Origin: Deinandra increscens subsp. villosa
Taxonomy: Eukaryota > Streptophyta > Magnoliopsida > Asterales > Asteraceae
Length of the DNA stretch: 64,000 nucleotides
Assembly (NCBI GenBank): GCA_039602395.1
Contig: JBCNJP010000018.1
Span: 7,002,163 to 7,066,162 of the forward strand
Direction of reading: 5' to 3'
Shown here: one piece after another, positions 34,611-46,232 of the stretch
Numbering within the stretch: the first letter of the stretch is position 1
Layout of the letters: each line of letters begins with the position of its first letter
Made by a program: the position numbers and the translations under genes
Notes under the pieces: model-generated
Told to the model about the DNA's origin: nothing
Seen by the model: the letters and a program-made list of their open reading frames with translations, nothing else
Database searches by the model: none

Positions 34611-36249
34611 CTGACCATTTTGCCATATGCACCTATACCATACTCAAATGACAAAAAATTAAACCATCAAAATTTGCAAACATCCAAAAAGCAACAACCA
34701 ACAACCAACAACCTGTTGCTTCCCATAAAAGTTAACCATTGTTCAAACATCCAAAACAGCTAATATCCAACAACCATACACATCCAAAAAAACAGAAAAA
34801 CAAAAGTTTCAAGTTTGGTCATCAACATTAAACAAACAACCTACATAAAGACAACCAACTAAATCTTCATTTAAACCATCTTCAATTACCTTGATCAACA
34901 CCAGCAGCAGATGATGAAGTTCCTGATGTACCAGCAGATGATGAACCCACATTTTTGCATGATCTTGAATTATGCCTTGTTTGCTTGCATTTAGAACATG
35001 TAGTGTTGGTGCCCTTCCTGGTGAGTTTACCAGCTTTGTTGATGCTTTCAGGCAACTCATTTGCAGATTTCTTCCTTTTCTTGCTGGCCTACCAATGGGA
35101 ACATGGTGTTTTAGAGGTGTAATAGTTGTTGGATACCTTGAAGCTTGCCACATGTCTCTACCATTCATAGCTTCTATTGTGTGTGCATATGTCTTCTTCC
35201 AGGTCTCCAACCAGTAACACCTTGAAACCCAAGCTTCTGGTACAGTAGAGTGATTCTTTTCCCATCTCCCAAACTCCCAAATGCAAGCTATGGCATGGCT
35301 ACATGGCATCCCAGTTAACTGCCATTTCCTGCATGAGCATGTCTTCTTCTCCAAGTCCACTGCCACTCCTTCCAAATTTGGACCACTCACCTGAAACTTC
35401 TTCACTCCAGCCATGATAACAGTGTACTCATTAGCCTTATTTTTGCTGAATGAGAATAGGTTTGCAGCAGCAGGTGTCAGTGGGCCTTCACTCTTTGCAA
35501 TCACCCTGTGAACAGCAGCAATCCTCTTCATGAGATACTCCCTGATAAACTCCAAGCATGTGAATATAGGCTTGTCTCTCCCACCAACTAGCTGCCTATT
35601 AAACAGCTCACAAAGATTGTTTAACAACCTCACACTGTGGCCTCTCTGTCATATACAAAGTACAACATCATCATAACTTCATCAAGTGTTAACTAGTAAA
35701 CTAAAATAATATGATACAAACTTACCACTAAAGTGTGCTCTGCTCCAATGCCTAGGAGGAATTTCTTTCAACCATTGGTGCAAACTGGAATCCTCAGCCC
35801 TAATCTCTTCCATTGCATTCTCAAATTGAGGTATGGTTCTTTGACTAGCAGTCTTCCAAAGCAAATCCCTGAACTTGTTTGCCCTCCATTTTGATCTCAT
35901 GTTCTCATGTATGTGTCTAACACAAAATCTATGTTCAGCTGCAAGGAAAACATTTTTCAAAGCAGGTAATAACCCCTGCAATGTGTATACAAATGATGAT
36001 TAGTAAAGTACTCAATGAAATATTATAATAACAAATATAAACAACAATGAACAAACTGTTACCTTCTGTCTGTCACTGATAAATGAGAAGTTGGAGTTTT
36101 CTGCAAGATCCAAGTCATCTCCTAAACATTGTAGAAACCAGGTCCAAGAAGCAAGTGATTCAGATTCCACTACAGCATAGGCAACTGGGTATATACCATT
36201 GTTTGAATCAACACCTACTGCTGATAACACAATACCAGGATATGGACCC

Positions 36250-36507
36250 TTCATGAAAGTACCATCTAATCCCAAGATATCTCTCCCACATTCTTTAAAT
36301 CCCCTTTTCAAAGCAGCAAAACATATATAAATCCTCTTAAACTGCCTAGTAGCACTGGATGGGTTACATTCTTTAAATCCCCTTCATGAAAGTACCATCT
36401 AATCCCAAGATATCTCTCCCACATTCTTTAAATCCCCTTTTCAAAGCAGCAAAACATATATAAATCCTCTTAAACTGCCTAGTAGCACTGGATGGGTTAC
36501 ATTCTGT
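36250..36507. repeat. 133-bp tandem duplication inside the transposase
   Basis: Bases from 36250 recur at 36383 with an offset of 133 (the GTACCATCTAATCCC block and GATGGGTTACATTCT occur twice). The word CTTTAAATCCCC occurs both inside the unit and at the join, so microhomology may have produced it. It repeats the codons around the LDGTFMKG catalytic segment and introduces a stop. Confidence 0.9.
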
Positions 36508-37485
36508 CTCCACTTCAATTTTCACTGTAGAACCAGGGTTTGATCTCAAAATCTCCTCAGAATACCCCCTTAACCAACTGTATTGTTGTGTGTAATCACC
36601 TTGGATTTTCTTTAAAGCCATTGTTTTTGCCCTAAAAATCTTTTGCATTGAAATGTGTACCTGGTTCTTCTTTTGTAAGAGATCTTACATCTCTTGTATG
36701 CAAGCATGTGTGTTTACCTTGAACAGTTTTCACACACCAGAGATCACCTTTCTTCTTCCTTGATATATGCAAAACCCACTTGCAAGTGGTAGGTGGGAAT
36801 CTTTTTTTCACTGCTTTTATTGCACTTGAACAACCACTTTTGGACTTTTCTTTATGGCTGGACCCCCCTGCCTTTTTAGAATCTTTTGTGGAATTACTAA
36901 ATTGCCCATCATTGCATATAGCATCAGGATTCTCACCATAACACACAACCCTCACTCTGACATTATCATTTTTTATAAAAAACAAGTTGCTTCCTTGACT
37001 CAATAGCCAATTTCTTCACAGCTTCTGTAATTTCTAATTTTTCCACAATCAGTTGACCAACATAAAATGGTCCTGTTGATATTTCTTGAGCTTTCTTTGT
37101 TTTAGCATTAACAACCCTTATTGCTGATGCCAAAGTACCTGTTGCATGTTCCTCAGGAGTAGTATGGAAGGTTTCAAAATCCAATTCTTCCAATTCATCA
37201 TCTCCACTATCATTTATATCCTCAGTATCTACAGCAGCTCTATACATGTCCATATCCTCTTCAACATCCTCAATTAAATTTTCTTCATCTACCATATATT
37301 CAACATCTTCTTCCTCATCATCATCTTCATTATCAACCTCATCTACATTAATCTCAGCTTGATCCTCACCATCATCTTCATTATCAAACTGATCCTCATC
37401 ATCATCCTGGGAATAATTTTGCAAAAATTGTGCAAGAAAGTTCTCATCATTTGAGATTATATCATCAAAGGTTGACTCCACCATT

Positions 37486-37770
37486 GCAGCCTCCCCACTT
37501 GCATCATCTACACATGCATCCACAGTTGCATCTACACTTTGGCCTACCTCAGTTGCAGCCTCCCCACTTGCATCATCTACACATGCATCCACAGTTGCAT
37601 CTACACTTTGGCCTACCTCAGTTGCAGCCTCATTTGTACCCAGAATATCAGTCTCCACTATTGCAGCCTCCCCAATCTCAGTCTCCACTATTGCAGCCTC
37701 CCCAATCTCAGTCTCCACTATTGCAGCCTCCCCAATCTCAGTCTCCACTATTGCAGCCTCCCCTACCTCA
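37486..37770. repeat. In-frame coding minisatellites in the transposase acidic region
   Basis: A 69-bp unit (23 codons) occurs twice at 37486-37623. A 30-bp unit (10 codons, peptide form VETEIGEAAI) occurs four times at 37651-37770. Both are multiples of three and preserve the frame. They lie between the PB1-like and DNA-binding regions of the transposase. Confidence 0.9.
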
Positions 37771-38300
37771 GTTGCAGCCTCATTTGTGCCCAGAATATCA
37801 TCCAACCCATCAAAAGGATCATCAATTTCATCAGCTTCTACATGTGCATTACCAACTACAACTAATGCATTACCTACATTATGATTAACATGACCTACAG
37901 CCTCTATCCCAGCACCTACATTATCATCCATACCATCCACATTCCCAAACGGCAAATCATCTAGAATCTCATGAATGACAACACTTGAAAAACTCTCATT
38001 TGGCATAAAAAAGGTTTTCAAAGTGGTGCATCCATGTTCAGTATAAACAGAAATGACCTTGTATTTGCCTATATATTTAAATAATTCCAGCACATCTTTG
38101 TCATTTCCTAATGGCCTCAACCCTATATTCAAATCCTCAAATGGAATTCTGAAATAGTAATACATTACCTCTTCTTTTGCATAGCCCAGTTTCTGTATCA
38201 TCAAGTTAAACTCATGTACAGAGAACTCGTCTGAGTCAATCATATCCACGTAGCCCACAGATCCATCTACACACTTCACCCCTGGATTCTCTATGAAACT

Positions 38301-39187
38301 TGTTATACCCTGAATTCTCGGCTAATAATCCAGGGGCAGGTGTTACCTAGGAATTGTGTGACCCTGGATGTTGACAGGTAATGTTTGATGACCCAGGATG
38401 ATTAACATCAAACGGGAAGGTTTACCTTTATTCTATTTTACACTTATATGATCTAATTCAAGGATTGCCCTTATTTTTACAATGACCCAGCATGTGGATG
38501 TGACCCTGCATGCTAGGATTTCGTTACTAATGTATCTCGTGCTTTTATCTAAGAGACAACAGGTTGACAAAGTCGCTCAAACGATCGAATAAGGAAAGCT
38601 GAAGACTCATTTAGCACGTGGTCAAAGTCGGTTGGCTGGAAACTCGGTCAACTAACGGAAAGAGACGTTGGAGGGAGGATCCCTGGAATATCGGAAGAAC
38701 AGTTGAAGACCCCTGGAATAACGGACGAGTCATTGCAGCTCTCGGATTATAAATAGGACCTTTAGTCGTTCATTTTCAGCTCATTCGAGCTTTACTGATT
38801 GTATTCTCGTATTATTCTCTCTGCAAACATATTGTACTCAACATTTTTCAGTGATCAATAAATTGGTAGCGTGTGTTATCGCTACCCGGGGTTTTTATGC
38901 CGGCGGCGCCTTAGAGACATCTAAGGGCTAAGGGCTTTTCCCTAGTCAAAATCTCAGTGTTCTTACTTACATTTCTGGTTACATTTGTGTTGATAAAGTT
39001 TCCCAACTGATTTCATAAATAAACCTAAGTTTTTACCCAGGATTCTAGTTGTTTGTCCCTGGAATTCTGCTGTTGTCCCGGGATTATTTCAAATTGTTTT
39101 CACATCTGGATTTGAGACACCTAACCTCACATTCAAAATTTGGTTCAAACTTTGCTAATTCAACTTAAGTAATTTTTAGCCAAAACA
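38301..39187 (+). repeat. Left LTR of the young Tat element
   Basis: It is 887 bp with a TATA-like GATTATAAATAGG near 38745. It carries many copies of CCCAGGAT-like words. It is followed by AATTTGGCGCC with the primer site. Confidence 0.95.
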
Positions 39188-39282
39188 ATTTGGCGCCCAC
39201 CGTGGGGCAATTGGTGTCAATTTTTTGTCAAACTCTTTTCAGATTTGTCCTAAACTTGATTTTCGCCAAAATCTATCAAAAG

Positions 39283-41685
39283 ATGTCAACACAAATGAAC
39301 ACCTCGAATGTCTCGGTTTCTGCTGTGACTGCTTCAACAACTGGAGTTAACCAACCGGGTCCAAGGACCAGTATTTCGACAAGTGGAGTCACTTCATCGG
39401 CTCCAGGGTTTAATGCCTCAACCTCAGCTACGCGCAGTGACGGACCTGTGGTCAACCATGAAGTGATCGAAACCGAAAACATCCAAGAAGACCCTGTCCT
39501 GATATCTGATACTGATATCTTAGCCACTTTCGGTAGGTTGGAGCGCCACATGGAACTCCAACAGAAGGTGAACAAGGAATTCATGGCTCAATTGACCAGT
39601 TTGAGATCAGAATTACCCAGAGCCACGACAGCTCAGCCGTCACCGCTCGATCCCAGAATTCTGAATTTCGATACCCCTGGAACTAATTCCAGGGTACATG
39701 AAGCCGTCGCACCACTGAACTGGAGATCAACGTCCTTCCCTGCTCAAATGGCCCATGCTGATTTGTCCAGAATGACTACCATCAGAGAGCCGATCACTAA
39801 TCCTGGGACAAACATACCCCAGGATGTTGGTAACACTCCTCAACCTTTCACCCATTATGCTAATACTAACAATTCTGTGCAGGATTCAGGAATAAGCCCA
39901 TCTGTGGAACGAGAAATCCAAAAGCTCAAGCAAATGATCTCGAGTGTCCCAGGAGTTGTGCAGCCAATTCCCGAGGTTGGGCCCTCGAGCCATAGGATGT
40001 CCAGATTTGCTCCACCAATCTGTGATGTAGAGATTCCCAAGAGGTTCCAAACACCCAGTATGAAGCTTTACGACGGCACCACAGACCCAGAAGAGCATGT
40101 GGTGCAATACCGCGAAAGAATGGAGATTATTCACATGCCACCTGAAATTAAGGAAGCCTGCCTATGTAAGGGGTTTGGGTCCACCTTAACAGGGGCAGCT
40201 CTCAAATGGCTCCTAAACATTCCTCCCTATTCTATTGCTTCATTTTCACAACTAGTTAATTTATTTAACAGTCAATTTTCTTGTAGTCGTAGTTTTGAAA
40301 AACTAACGAGTGATCTGTATAGGGTAACCCAGAATGCAGGTGAAACCTTAAGGAACTACGTCAGCAGATTCAGCAGAGAAGCTCTGGAAATCCCGAACAT
40401 GGATATGGCAACTGCAGTTCAAGCCTTTAAAACGGGGCTAAACAAGGACTCATTGTTTTACGAGGATCTAGTCATGAACCCATGTCATAAGATGGATGAA
40501 GTCCGTCACAGGGCTCTCCGCTTCATCAGACTGGAGGAGGATAGGAAAATCCTGGGAAAGAATGAGTCCTCCCCAGGATTCAACAGTTCCAGCAGAAAGT
40601 CAGAATCCACACATCCTAGGTCACAAAGGTCAAAGCCTTATTCAAGGCCCGATGAGCGCCGAGTGAACAATGTGGAACAGGATGAGGACGACGAAGAATA
40701 TCCTTCTTTTAATGACTATTGCTTTACTACTGACGTTTCCGGTATAATGTATGCTATGCAGGATCTCGGCGACAAGGCGAGATGGCCCAGAAAGAGCGAT
40801 AAACCCTCTACATGGAAGGACAAGTCCAAGTGGTGTGCCTACCACGAAGACTTTGGTCATCAAACTGAAGATTGCATGGCCCTGCGAAGAGAGATCAGCT
40901 ATCTACTCAGCAAAGGCCACCTAAAGGAACTATTGGGAAAGAAGAAGGCTAAATCCAGGGAACAGAATCCAAAATCCAGGGACAACGATGCAAAGTCCCA
41001 GGATTATAGACGCTCCGATGACCATCCCGAAAGAGCATCATCACCACCCCCGGATGCTAAGGTAGTTCATTTTATTTCTGGTGGTTCTGACATCTGTGGT
41101 ACTTCTTATTCTGCAGCAAAGAGACACGCCAAGGAATCAAAATCGGACAGGGACCAAAGACCCAGGAAGAGCTCTATTCAGCCAGATCTCAAAGAAATTA
41201 CATTTGGAGAAGATGATAGACGCAACATCATAGACCCTCATCACGATGGGCTAGTGATAACCCTTCATATTGCTAACATCGTCGTGAAAAGGATTCTGAT
41301 TGATGGAGGAAGCTCAGTAAACATAATCCAATTAGAAGCCTTGAACAAAATGGGAATCCCGCACACAGAGATCATCTCGAAATCCACGGTACTTGTGGGT
41401 TTCAGTGGTGAAACGAAAAACACTATGGGAGAAGTAAAGCTTCCAATATATGTAGAGGGACTCAATTCAGTCCAGCGCTTCTGTGTGATGGATGCACCAT
41501 CAGGATACAATGTAATCCTGGGTAGACCCTGGATTCACGACAACAGGGCTGTACCCTCAACATATCATCAATGTGTGAAGATACCAACACCTTGGGGTGT
41601 GATCACAATCAACAGCGATCAACAAGAAGCTAAGGAATGTTACACCACGGCGATGAAGATATCATCCAAACCAAGGCAAGCATAG
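39283..41685 (+). CDS. Gag-protease of the young Tat element, ending in a leaky-type TAG
   Basis: Translation probably starts at 39283 (MSTQMNTS), since the frame upstream has no ATG. The 800-residue product has a Ser/Thr-rich N-terminus, the retrotransposon Gag core (from CDVEIPKRFQTP to QAFKTGL, roughly residues 245-390), a basic linker, a CCHC-like knuckle (CAYHEDFGHQTEDC, about residue 520) and an aspartic protease (LIDGGSSVNII, about residue 670). It forms the particle and processes it. The frame closes with TAG at 41683-41685 followed by CAATTA, and the polymerase frame continues in register. This is the UAG-CARYYA context known to promote readthrough in tobamoviruses. No other lesion is visible in this part. 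Confidence 0.92.
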   Translation: MSTQMNTSNVSVSAVTASTTGVNQPGPRTSISTSGVTSSAPGFNASTSATRSDGPVVNHEVIETENIQEDPVLISDTDILATFGRLERHMELQQKVNKEFMAQLTSLRSELPRATTAQPSPLDPRILNFDTPGTNSRVHEAVAPLNWRSTSFPAQMAHADLSRMTTIREPITNPGTNIPQDVGNTPQPFTHYANTNNSVQDSGISPSVEREIQKLKQMISSVPGVVQPIPEVGPSSHRMSRFAPPICDVEIPKRFQTPSMKLYDGTTDPEEHVVQYRERMEIIHMPPEIKEACLCKGFGSTLTGAALKWLLNIPPYSIASFSQLVNLFNSQFSCSRSFEKLTSDLYRVTQNAGETLRNYVSRFSREALEIPNMDMATAVQAFKTGLNKDSLFYEDLVMNPCHKMDEVRHRALRFIRLEEDRKILGKNESSPGFNSSSRKSESTHPRSQRSKPYSRPDERRVNNVEQDEDDEEYPSFNDYCFTTDVSGIMYAMQDLGDKARWPRKSDKPSTWKDKSKWCAYHEDFGHQTEDCMALRREISYLLSKGHLKELLGKKKAKSREQNPKSRDNDAKSQDYRRSDDHPERASSPPPDAKVVHFISGGSDICGTSYSAAKRHAKESKSDRDQRPRKSSIQPDLKEITFGEDDRRNIIDPHHDGLVITLHIANIVVKRILIDGGSSVNIIQLEALNKMGIPHTEIISKSTVLVGFSGETKNTMGEVKLPIYVEGLNSVQRFCVMDAPSGYNVILGRPWIHDNRAVPSTYHQCVKIPTPWGVITINSDQQEAKECYTTAMKISSKPRQA

Positions 41686-43539
41686 CAATTAAAGAAGAAG
41701 GCCCGGGAAACCTTGGAAGCAAGGGAACAGGACGTTAAAGCTATTGAGCTAGATCCCTCGAATCCAGGGAAAAAGGTCTATATTGGGACAAATATTCCAG
41801 GGCCGATAGAAGAGCAACTAGTGAATCTACTCAGGACCAGAATGTCAACCTTCGCCTGGTCTCATGGCGATATGACAGGTATTTCCAAATCTATTATTAC
41901 ACATAAACTTGGAATTGATAATTCTTTCAGGCCAATACATCAAAAGAGAAGAAAGTTCGCGCCAGAAAAGAACATCATAATCCAAGAGGAAGTGGACAGA
42001 TTACTGAAAGCAGGGATGATCAGAGAGGTCAAGTTTCCCAGGTGGTTAGCCAACGTGGTAGTAGTGGGAAAAAAGAATGATAAATGGAGGGTATGCGTGG
42101 ATTACACGGACCTGAACCGTGCATGCCCGAAAGATCCATTCCCCTTACCTCACATAGATTCCATGGTCGATGCAACGGCAGGCCATGAAATGTTGACTTT
42201 CATGGATGCAACTTCAGGATTTCAGCAAATTCAGATGGAACCCCAGGATCAAGAAGACACAACATTCATAACACCAACAGGTATATATTGTTACATAGTT
42301 ATGCCCTTTGGACTGAAAAATGCAGGGGCAACATACCAGAGATTGGTCAACATGATGTTCAAAGAAAAGCTGGGGGACACGATGGAGGTATATATCGACG
42401 ATATGGTGGTCAAATCCAGGGTCATCAGTGACCATGTCCAAGATGTCAAGGATTCCTTTGATATCTTGGATAAATACAACATGAAGCTGAATCCAGAAAA
42501 ATGCCACTTTGGAGTCGGAGCAGGTAAATTCCTGGGATACATGGTGACTAAAAGAGGAATAGAGGCAAGTCCAGAACAGATCAGGGCAATTGCCAACCTG
42601 AAATCGCCAACTAGCACCAAGGAAGTTCAAAGACTTACAGGTAGAATCGCTGCCCTTAACAGATTTATATCAAAATCTTCGGAAAGATGCAGGGAATTTT
42701 ATGATATCCTGAGGAAAAACAAGAAATTCGAATGGAAGGAGCAACACGAGAAAGCTTTCCAGGATTTGAAGGTATATTTATCCACGGCACCCTTGTTAAT
42801 GAAGCCTAATCCAGGGGAACCCCTGTCCCTGTATTTGGCGGTGTCCAGAAATACGGTAAGTGCAGTCCTGACCAAGGATGCAGAAGGTCAGCAGCACCCT
42901 ATATATTATGTAAGTAAGAGTTTACTTGATGCTGAATCCAGGTACTCACACCTTGAAAAACTTATATTAGCCCTATGTATGGCATCTACTAAACTTAGAC
43001 ATTATTTCGAAACTCATACAATTCATGTTAGAACTAACTACCCTATAAAGTCTGTTTTGCGAAAACCAGAAATGTCAGGTCGAATGGCTAAGTGGTCGGT
43101 GAAGCTCAGTGCATATGATCTGATCTACGAGACCAGAACAGCTATAAAATCTCAGGCCCTAGCTGATTTTGTGGCTGATTTCAGTACCGACATACAATAA
43201 GAAGCAGACCATGAATTGCAGCAGCTTCAACAAGAGGAAAATTCAGGGTGCTGGACCTTGTTCACTGATGGAGCATCAAATATCAGGGGGACAGGCCTTG
43301 GAATAGTACTGAAATCGCCACAGGGGGACATGATACCCCAGGCTGTTAGATGTGGATTTCAAGCAACTAACAATGAAGCCGAGTATGAGGCCCTAATTGC
43401 TGGGTTACACCTAGCATTACACCTGGGAATTCAACACATTCAGGTATATGTAGACTCTCTCCTTTTAGCTAACCATTTTAATGGCTCTTATGCAGCTAAG
43501 GGAGAGAAATTAGTCAAGTACTTGGAAGTGGTAAAATGA
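41686..43539 (+). pseudogene. Reverse transcriptase, RNase H and second RNase H of the young Tat element
   Basis: In frame with Gag after the TAG. The RT core has the VDYTDLNRACPKDPFPLP and QQIQMEP blocks and the catalytic YIDDMVV motif (about 42391). RNase H follows to about 43190. TAA at 43198-43200 interrupts, and the same frame continues into a second RNase H domain (LFTDGASNIRGTGLGIVLKSP, 43260 onward), typical of the Tat lineage. TGA at 43537-43539 then closes the frame. In the related element at 51726 the corresponding codons are sense, so both stops are probably lesions. Confidence 0.88.
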
Positions 43540-43694
43540 ATGTCCCAGGATTTTCAAAATTTTAACATTCAACAAGTACCAAGGGAGAGAATGCTGAAGC
43601 AGACGCACTAGCAAACTTAGGTTCAGCATTCAAAACACTTGAAGATACTCATATTCCTATTATTCATATACTAACACCGGCCATAGACCAAGGT

Positions 43695-45002
43695 ATGGAT
43701 TCCCAGGATTTTGACACACTAGGTGAGACCCTGGTATCCAGTACCCAGGATTCTACTAAGGAATCTTGGACTAGGCCGATTATTCAATATTTGCAGGATG
43801 GTACTATACCAGAAACTGAGAAAGACGCCCGTGCATTCAGGATAAGAGTAGCCAGGTATGTAATTATAAAAAATATACTATATAAAAAATCTTTTGCAGG
43901 TACGTATTTGAGATGTTTGGAGAAAGATGAAGCCCAGGAAGTGCTCAGAGACATCCATGAGGGTGATTGCGGAAACCATATAGGGGGCAGGTCCCTGACG
44001 TCCAAGATCCTAAGAACGGGGTATTATTGGCCAACAATGAGAAAAGATGCCCTGGATTTCTCTCAGAAATGTGACGCATGTCAAAGACACGCCAATGTGC
44101 CTCACCAGCCTGCAGAGCCTCTATATCCAATTCAAGCATCTTGGCCCTTCATGAAATGGGGGATGGACATCGTTGGTAAGCTACCCAAAGCCCCTGGAGG
44201 AAAGGTATTCATGTTAGCAATGACAGATTACTTCTCGAAATGGATTGAAGCCGAAGCATACGTTCAAGTCAGGGAAAAAGAGGTTATATCCTTCATTAAA
44301 AGAAACATACTGACAAGGTTTGGAGTGCCATCTGAGATTGTCTGTGATAATGGCTCTCAATTTATTGGAAGTAGGACCACAGGATTCTGTGAATCCTGGG
44401 GCATCAAGATGATAACATCAACTCCAGTACATCCTCAAGCCAATGGCCAAGCTGAGTCAAGCAACAAGATCATCATAAACAACCTGAAGAAGAGACTGAA
44501 GGAGAAGAAGGGAAGATGGGCAGAGGAATTACCCTTGGCATTATGGGCAGATAGGACTACCTCCAAGAATGCCACGGGTCAAACCCCATATTCCTTGGTA
44601 TTCGGCACAGAAGCAGTCATCCCGACGGAAATGGTGATTCCAACATTCAGGATCAATGGTCAGACCCAGGATTTGAATGACCAGTCCCTGATTGAAGACT
44701 TAGATACCCTGGATGAGATGAGAGATCAGGCGGCTTGGAGAATGGCAGCATATCAGCAAAGAATTTCGAAGACCTATAACAAGCATGTAAGGATCAGAAG
44801 ATTCAAGGTAGGAGACCTGGTCCTAAGAAAGGCGTTTCAGAACACAACAAATCCAGGAGACGGGAAATTAGCCCCTAAGTGGGAAGGTCCTTATTTGATT
44901 GATTCCGAAGCTGGTAAGGGGGCATACTGGCTGGCTAGTATGGAAGGAGACCTATTGCCAAGACCTTGGAATGCGATACATCTCAAAGCATATTTCATGT
45001 AA
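43695..45002 (+). CDS. Integrase of the young Tat element (frame-shifted from RT)
   Basis: The frame of 435 codons contains the HHCC zinc region (HEGDCGNH, then CDACQRH), then the DDE core with Asp residues in MDIVGK and CDNGSQF and the Glu in the NGQAESSNK block, and a C-terminal DNA-binding region ending at a stop after AIHLKAYFM. It is out of frame with the upstream RNase H: about two bases seem missing near 43585, in the segment that reads VPREENAEADA in the sister element. It inserts cDNA into the host chromosome. Internally it looks intact, but it would not be translated as part of the polyprotein. Confidence 0.9.
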   Translation: MDSQDFDTLGETLVSSTQDSTKESWTRPIIQYLQDGTIPETEKDARAFRIRVARYVIIKNILYKKSFAGTYLRCLEKDEAQEVLRDIHEGDCGNHIGGRSLTSKILRTGYYWPTMRKDALDFSQKCDACQRHANVPHQPAEPLYPIQASWPFMKWGMDIVGKLPKAPGGKVFMLAMTDYFSKWIEAEAYVQVREKEVISFIKRNILTRFGVPSEIVCDNGSQFIGSRTTGFCESWGIKMITSTPVHPQANGQAESSNKIIINNLKKRLKEKKGRWAEELPLALWADRTTSKNATGQTPYSLVFGTEAVIPTEMVIPTFRINGQTQDLNDQSLIEDLDTLDEMRDQAAWRMAAYQQRISKTYNKHVRIRRFKVGDLVLRKAFQNTTNPGDGKLAPKWEGPYLIDSEAGKGAYWLASMEGDLLPRPWNAIHLKAYFM

Positions 45003-46232
45003 GGCCTTCTGTCCCAGGATTCACTTGCTCAGGTATGTGTTTTATTTTGAAATTTCACAATGGAAATTCAGGTCAGTTCTTCTCACTTAATTTACTTATT
45101 TCCCTTATATGTTTTACTCTCGTTATTTAGTTGCTGATATTAATTACGTGTTACGTTTCATTTTTAAAATCGTTATTTAATGTTTTGAATTCGCTAAAGA
45201 TCTATGTTTTGCAAGACGAATTGCCTAAAATCCAGGGTATCCCAGGATTCAAGGTATTCAAGGTGCAGGATGTTCGGAAATTCAAGGCATACGAAGCAAA
45301 GAATACTCAAGGTACTCCAAATCAAATGCAACAAATGAATTTCTCCTAAGTATTGGGATTGGCCATCTCACTTCCGTATGGGTAAATTTTAAACCCATTC
45401 CTAAGGTTTAAGGATTATGCGTCCTTCATCCGAATATGGGCTATCACGCCTCGCCTGGAGCGCACGTTGGCAATTTTTGCCTCGCCCGAGACGCACGTGA
45501 TCCAAGTATGAAACCCTGGGATTGTGAGATCATCCGTGTTAATAGCATTGGTGGCAACCTTGCAATCCAGGGACATATGCGGATCTCTCAAGGTTTAAAA
45601 CGATTAACGCGTTTTCAAGACGGATTGGTGCTAACGTACCAACTTAAGACACCCGAGGCAATACCCTAGTTCGCCAGTACGGCTTGAGGTGGTCCCTAGA
45701 ATTCGCCAGTACGGCACCGGGCTTGACCCCAGTATTTAAGGGCTTGACCCCATAAACAATTCAAAGATTACCTAGTGGCCCAGGATTATTAATCTAATCC
45801 AGGGTCATAACGGTCGAAGCCCAAGAAGATTAACTCCTTGTCTAGTTAATTCTGATTGATATGTTCCTATTGCAGGAAACATTCACAAGTCTGCTATAGC
45901 TACGAAGAATCCTAAGGTCCTGGGGGCAACCCAGGATTATCAAGGTAAACCCTAGAACCATTTCATACATTGCAAATATCATTCAAATATGTCAAACACA
46001 GGTATGTAAGTAAAGCAGTTATATTAATAAGACCCAACCTGGGCCCGGAAAAGCTCCGGACTTCCCAGGCTGGGACATGTCAAAAGACCCTGGATATCGC
46101 ATCCAGGGGTGGGTCATTGTCTTAAACAAAAGATACCGGGAAACATCATCCGGTATACCATCACATGCATAAAAATAAAATTGTTTTCAAACAAACATCA
46201 ACCACAAAAGATAAGAAGGTGACCCCTGTTCT
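45003..46232. other. Spacer between integrase and the antisense gene
   Basis: There is no recognisable gene. The segment contains several CCCAGGAT words (45013, 45241, 45779, 45930) and short repeats such as TTCGCCAGTACGG (twice near 45670 and 45702) and CCTCGCC-GCGCACG-like pairs near 45450. Confidence 0.6.

Noticed and set aside
37430..37888. 152-residue Gln/His/Leu-rich frame on the plus strand
   Set aside because: It is the reverse strand of the acidic minisatellite of the MULE transposase.
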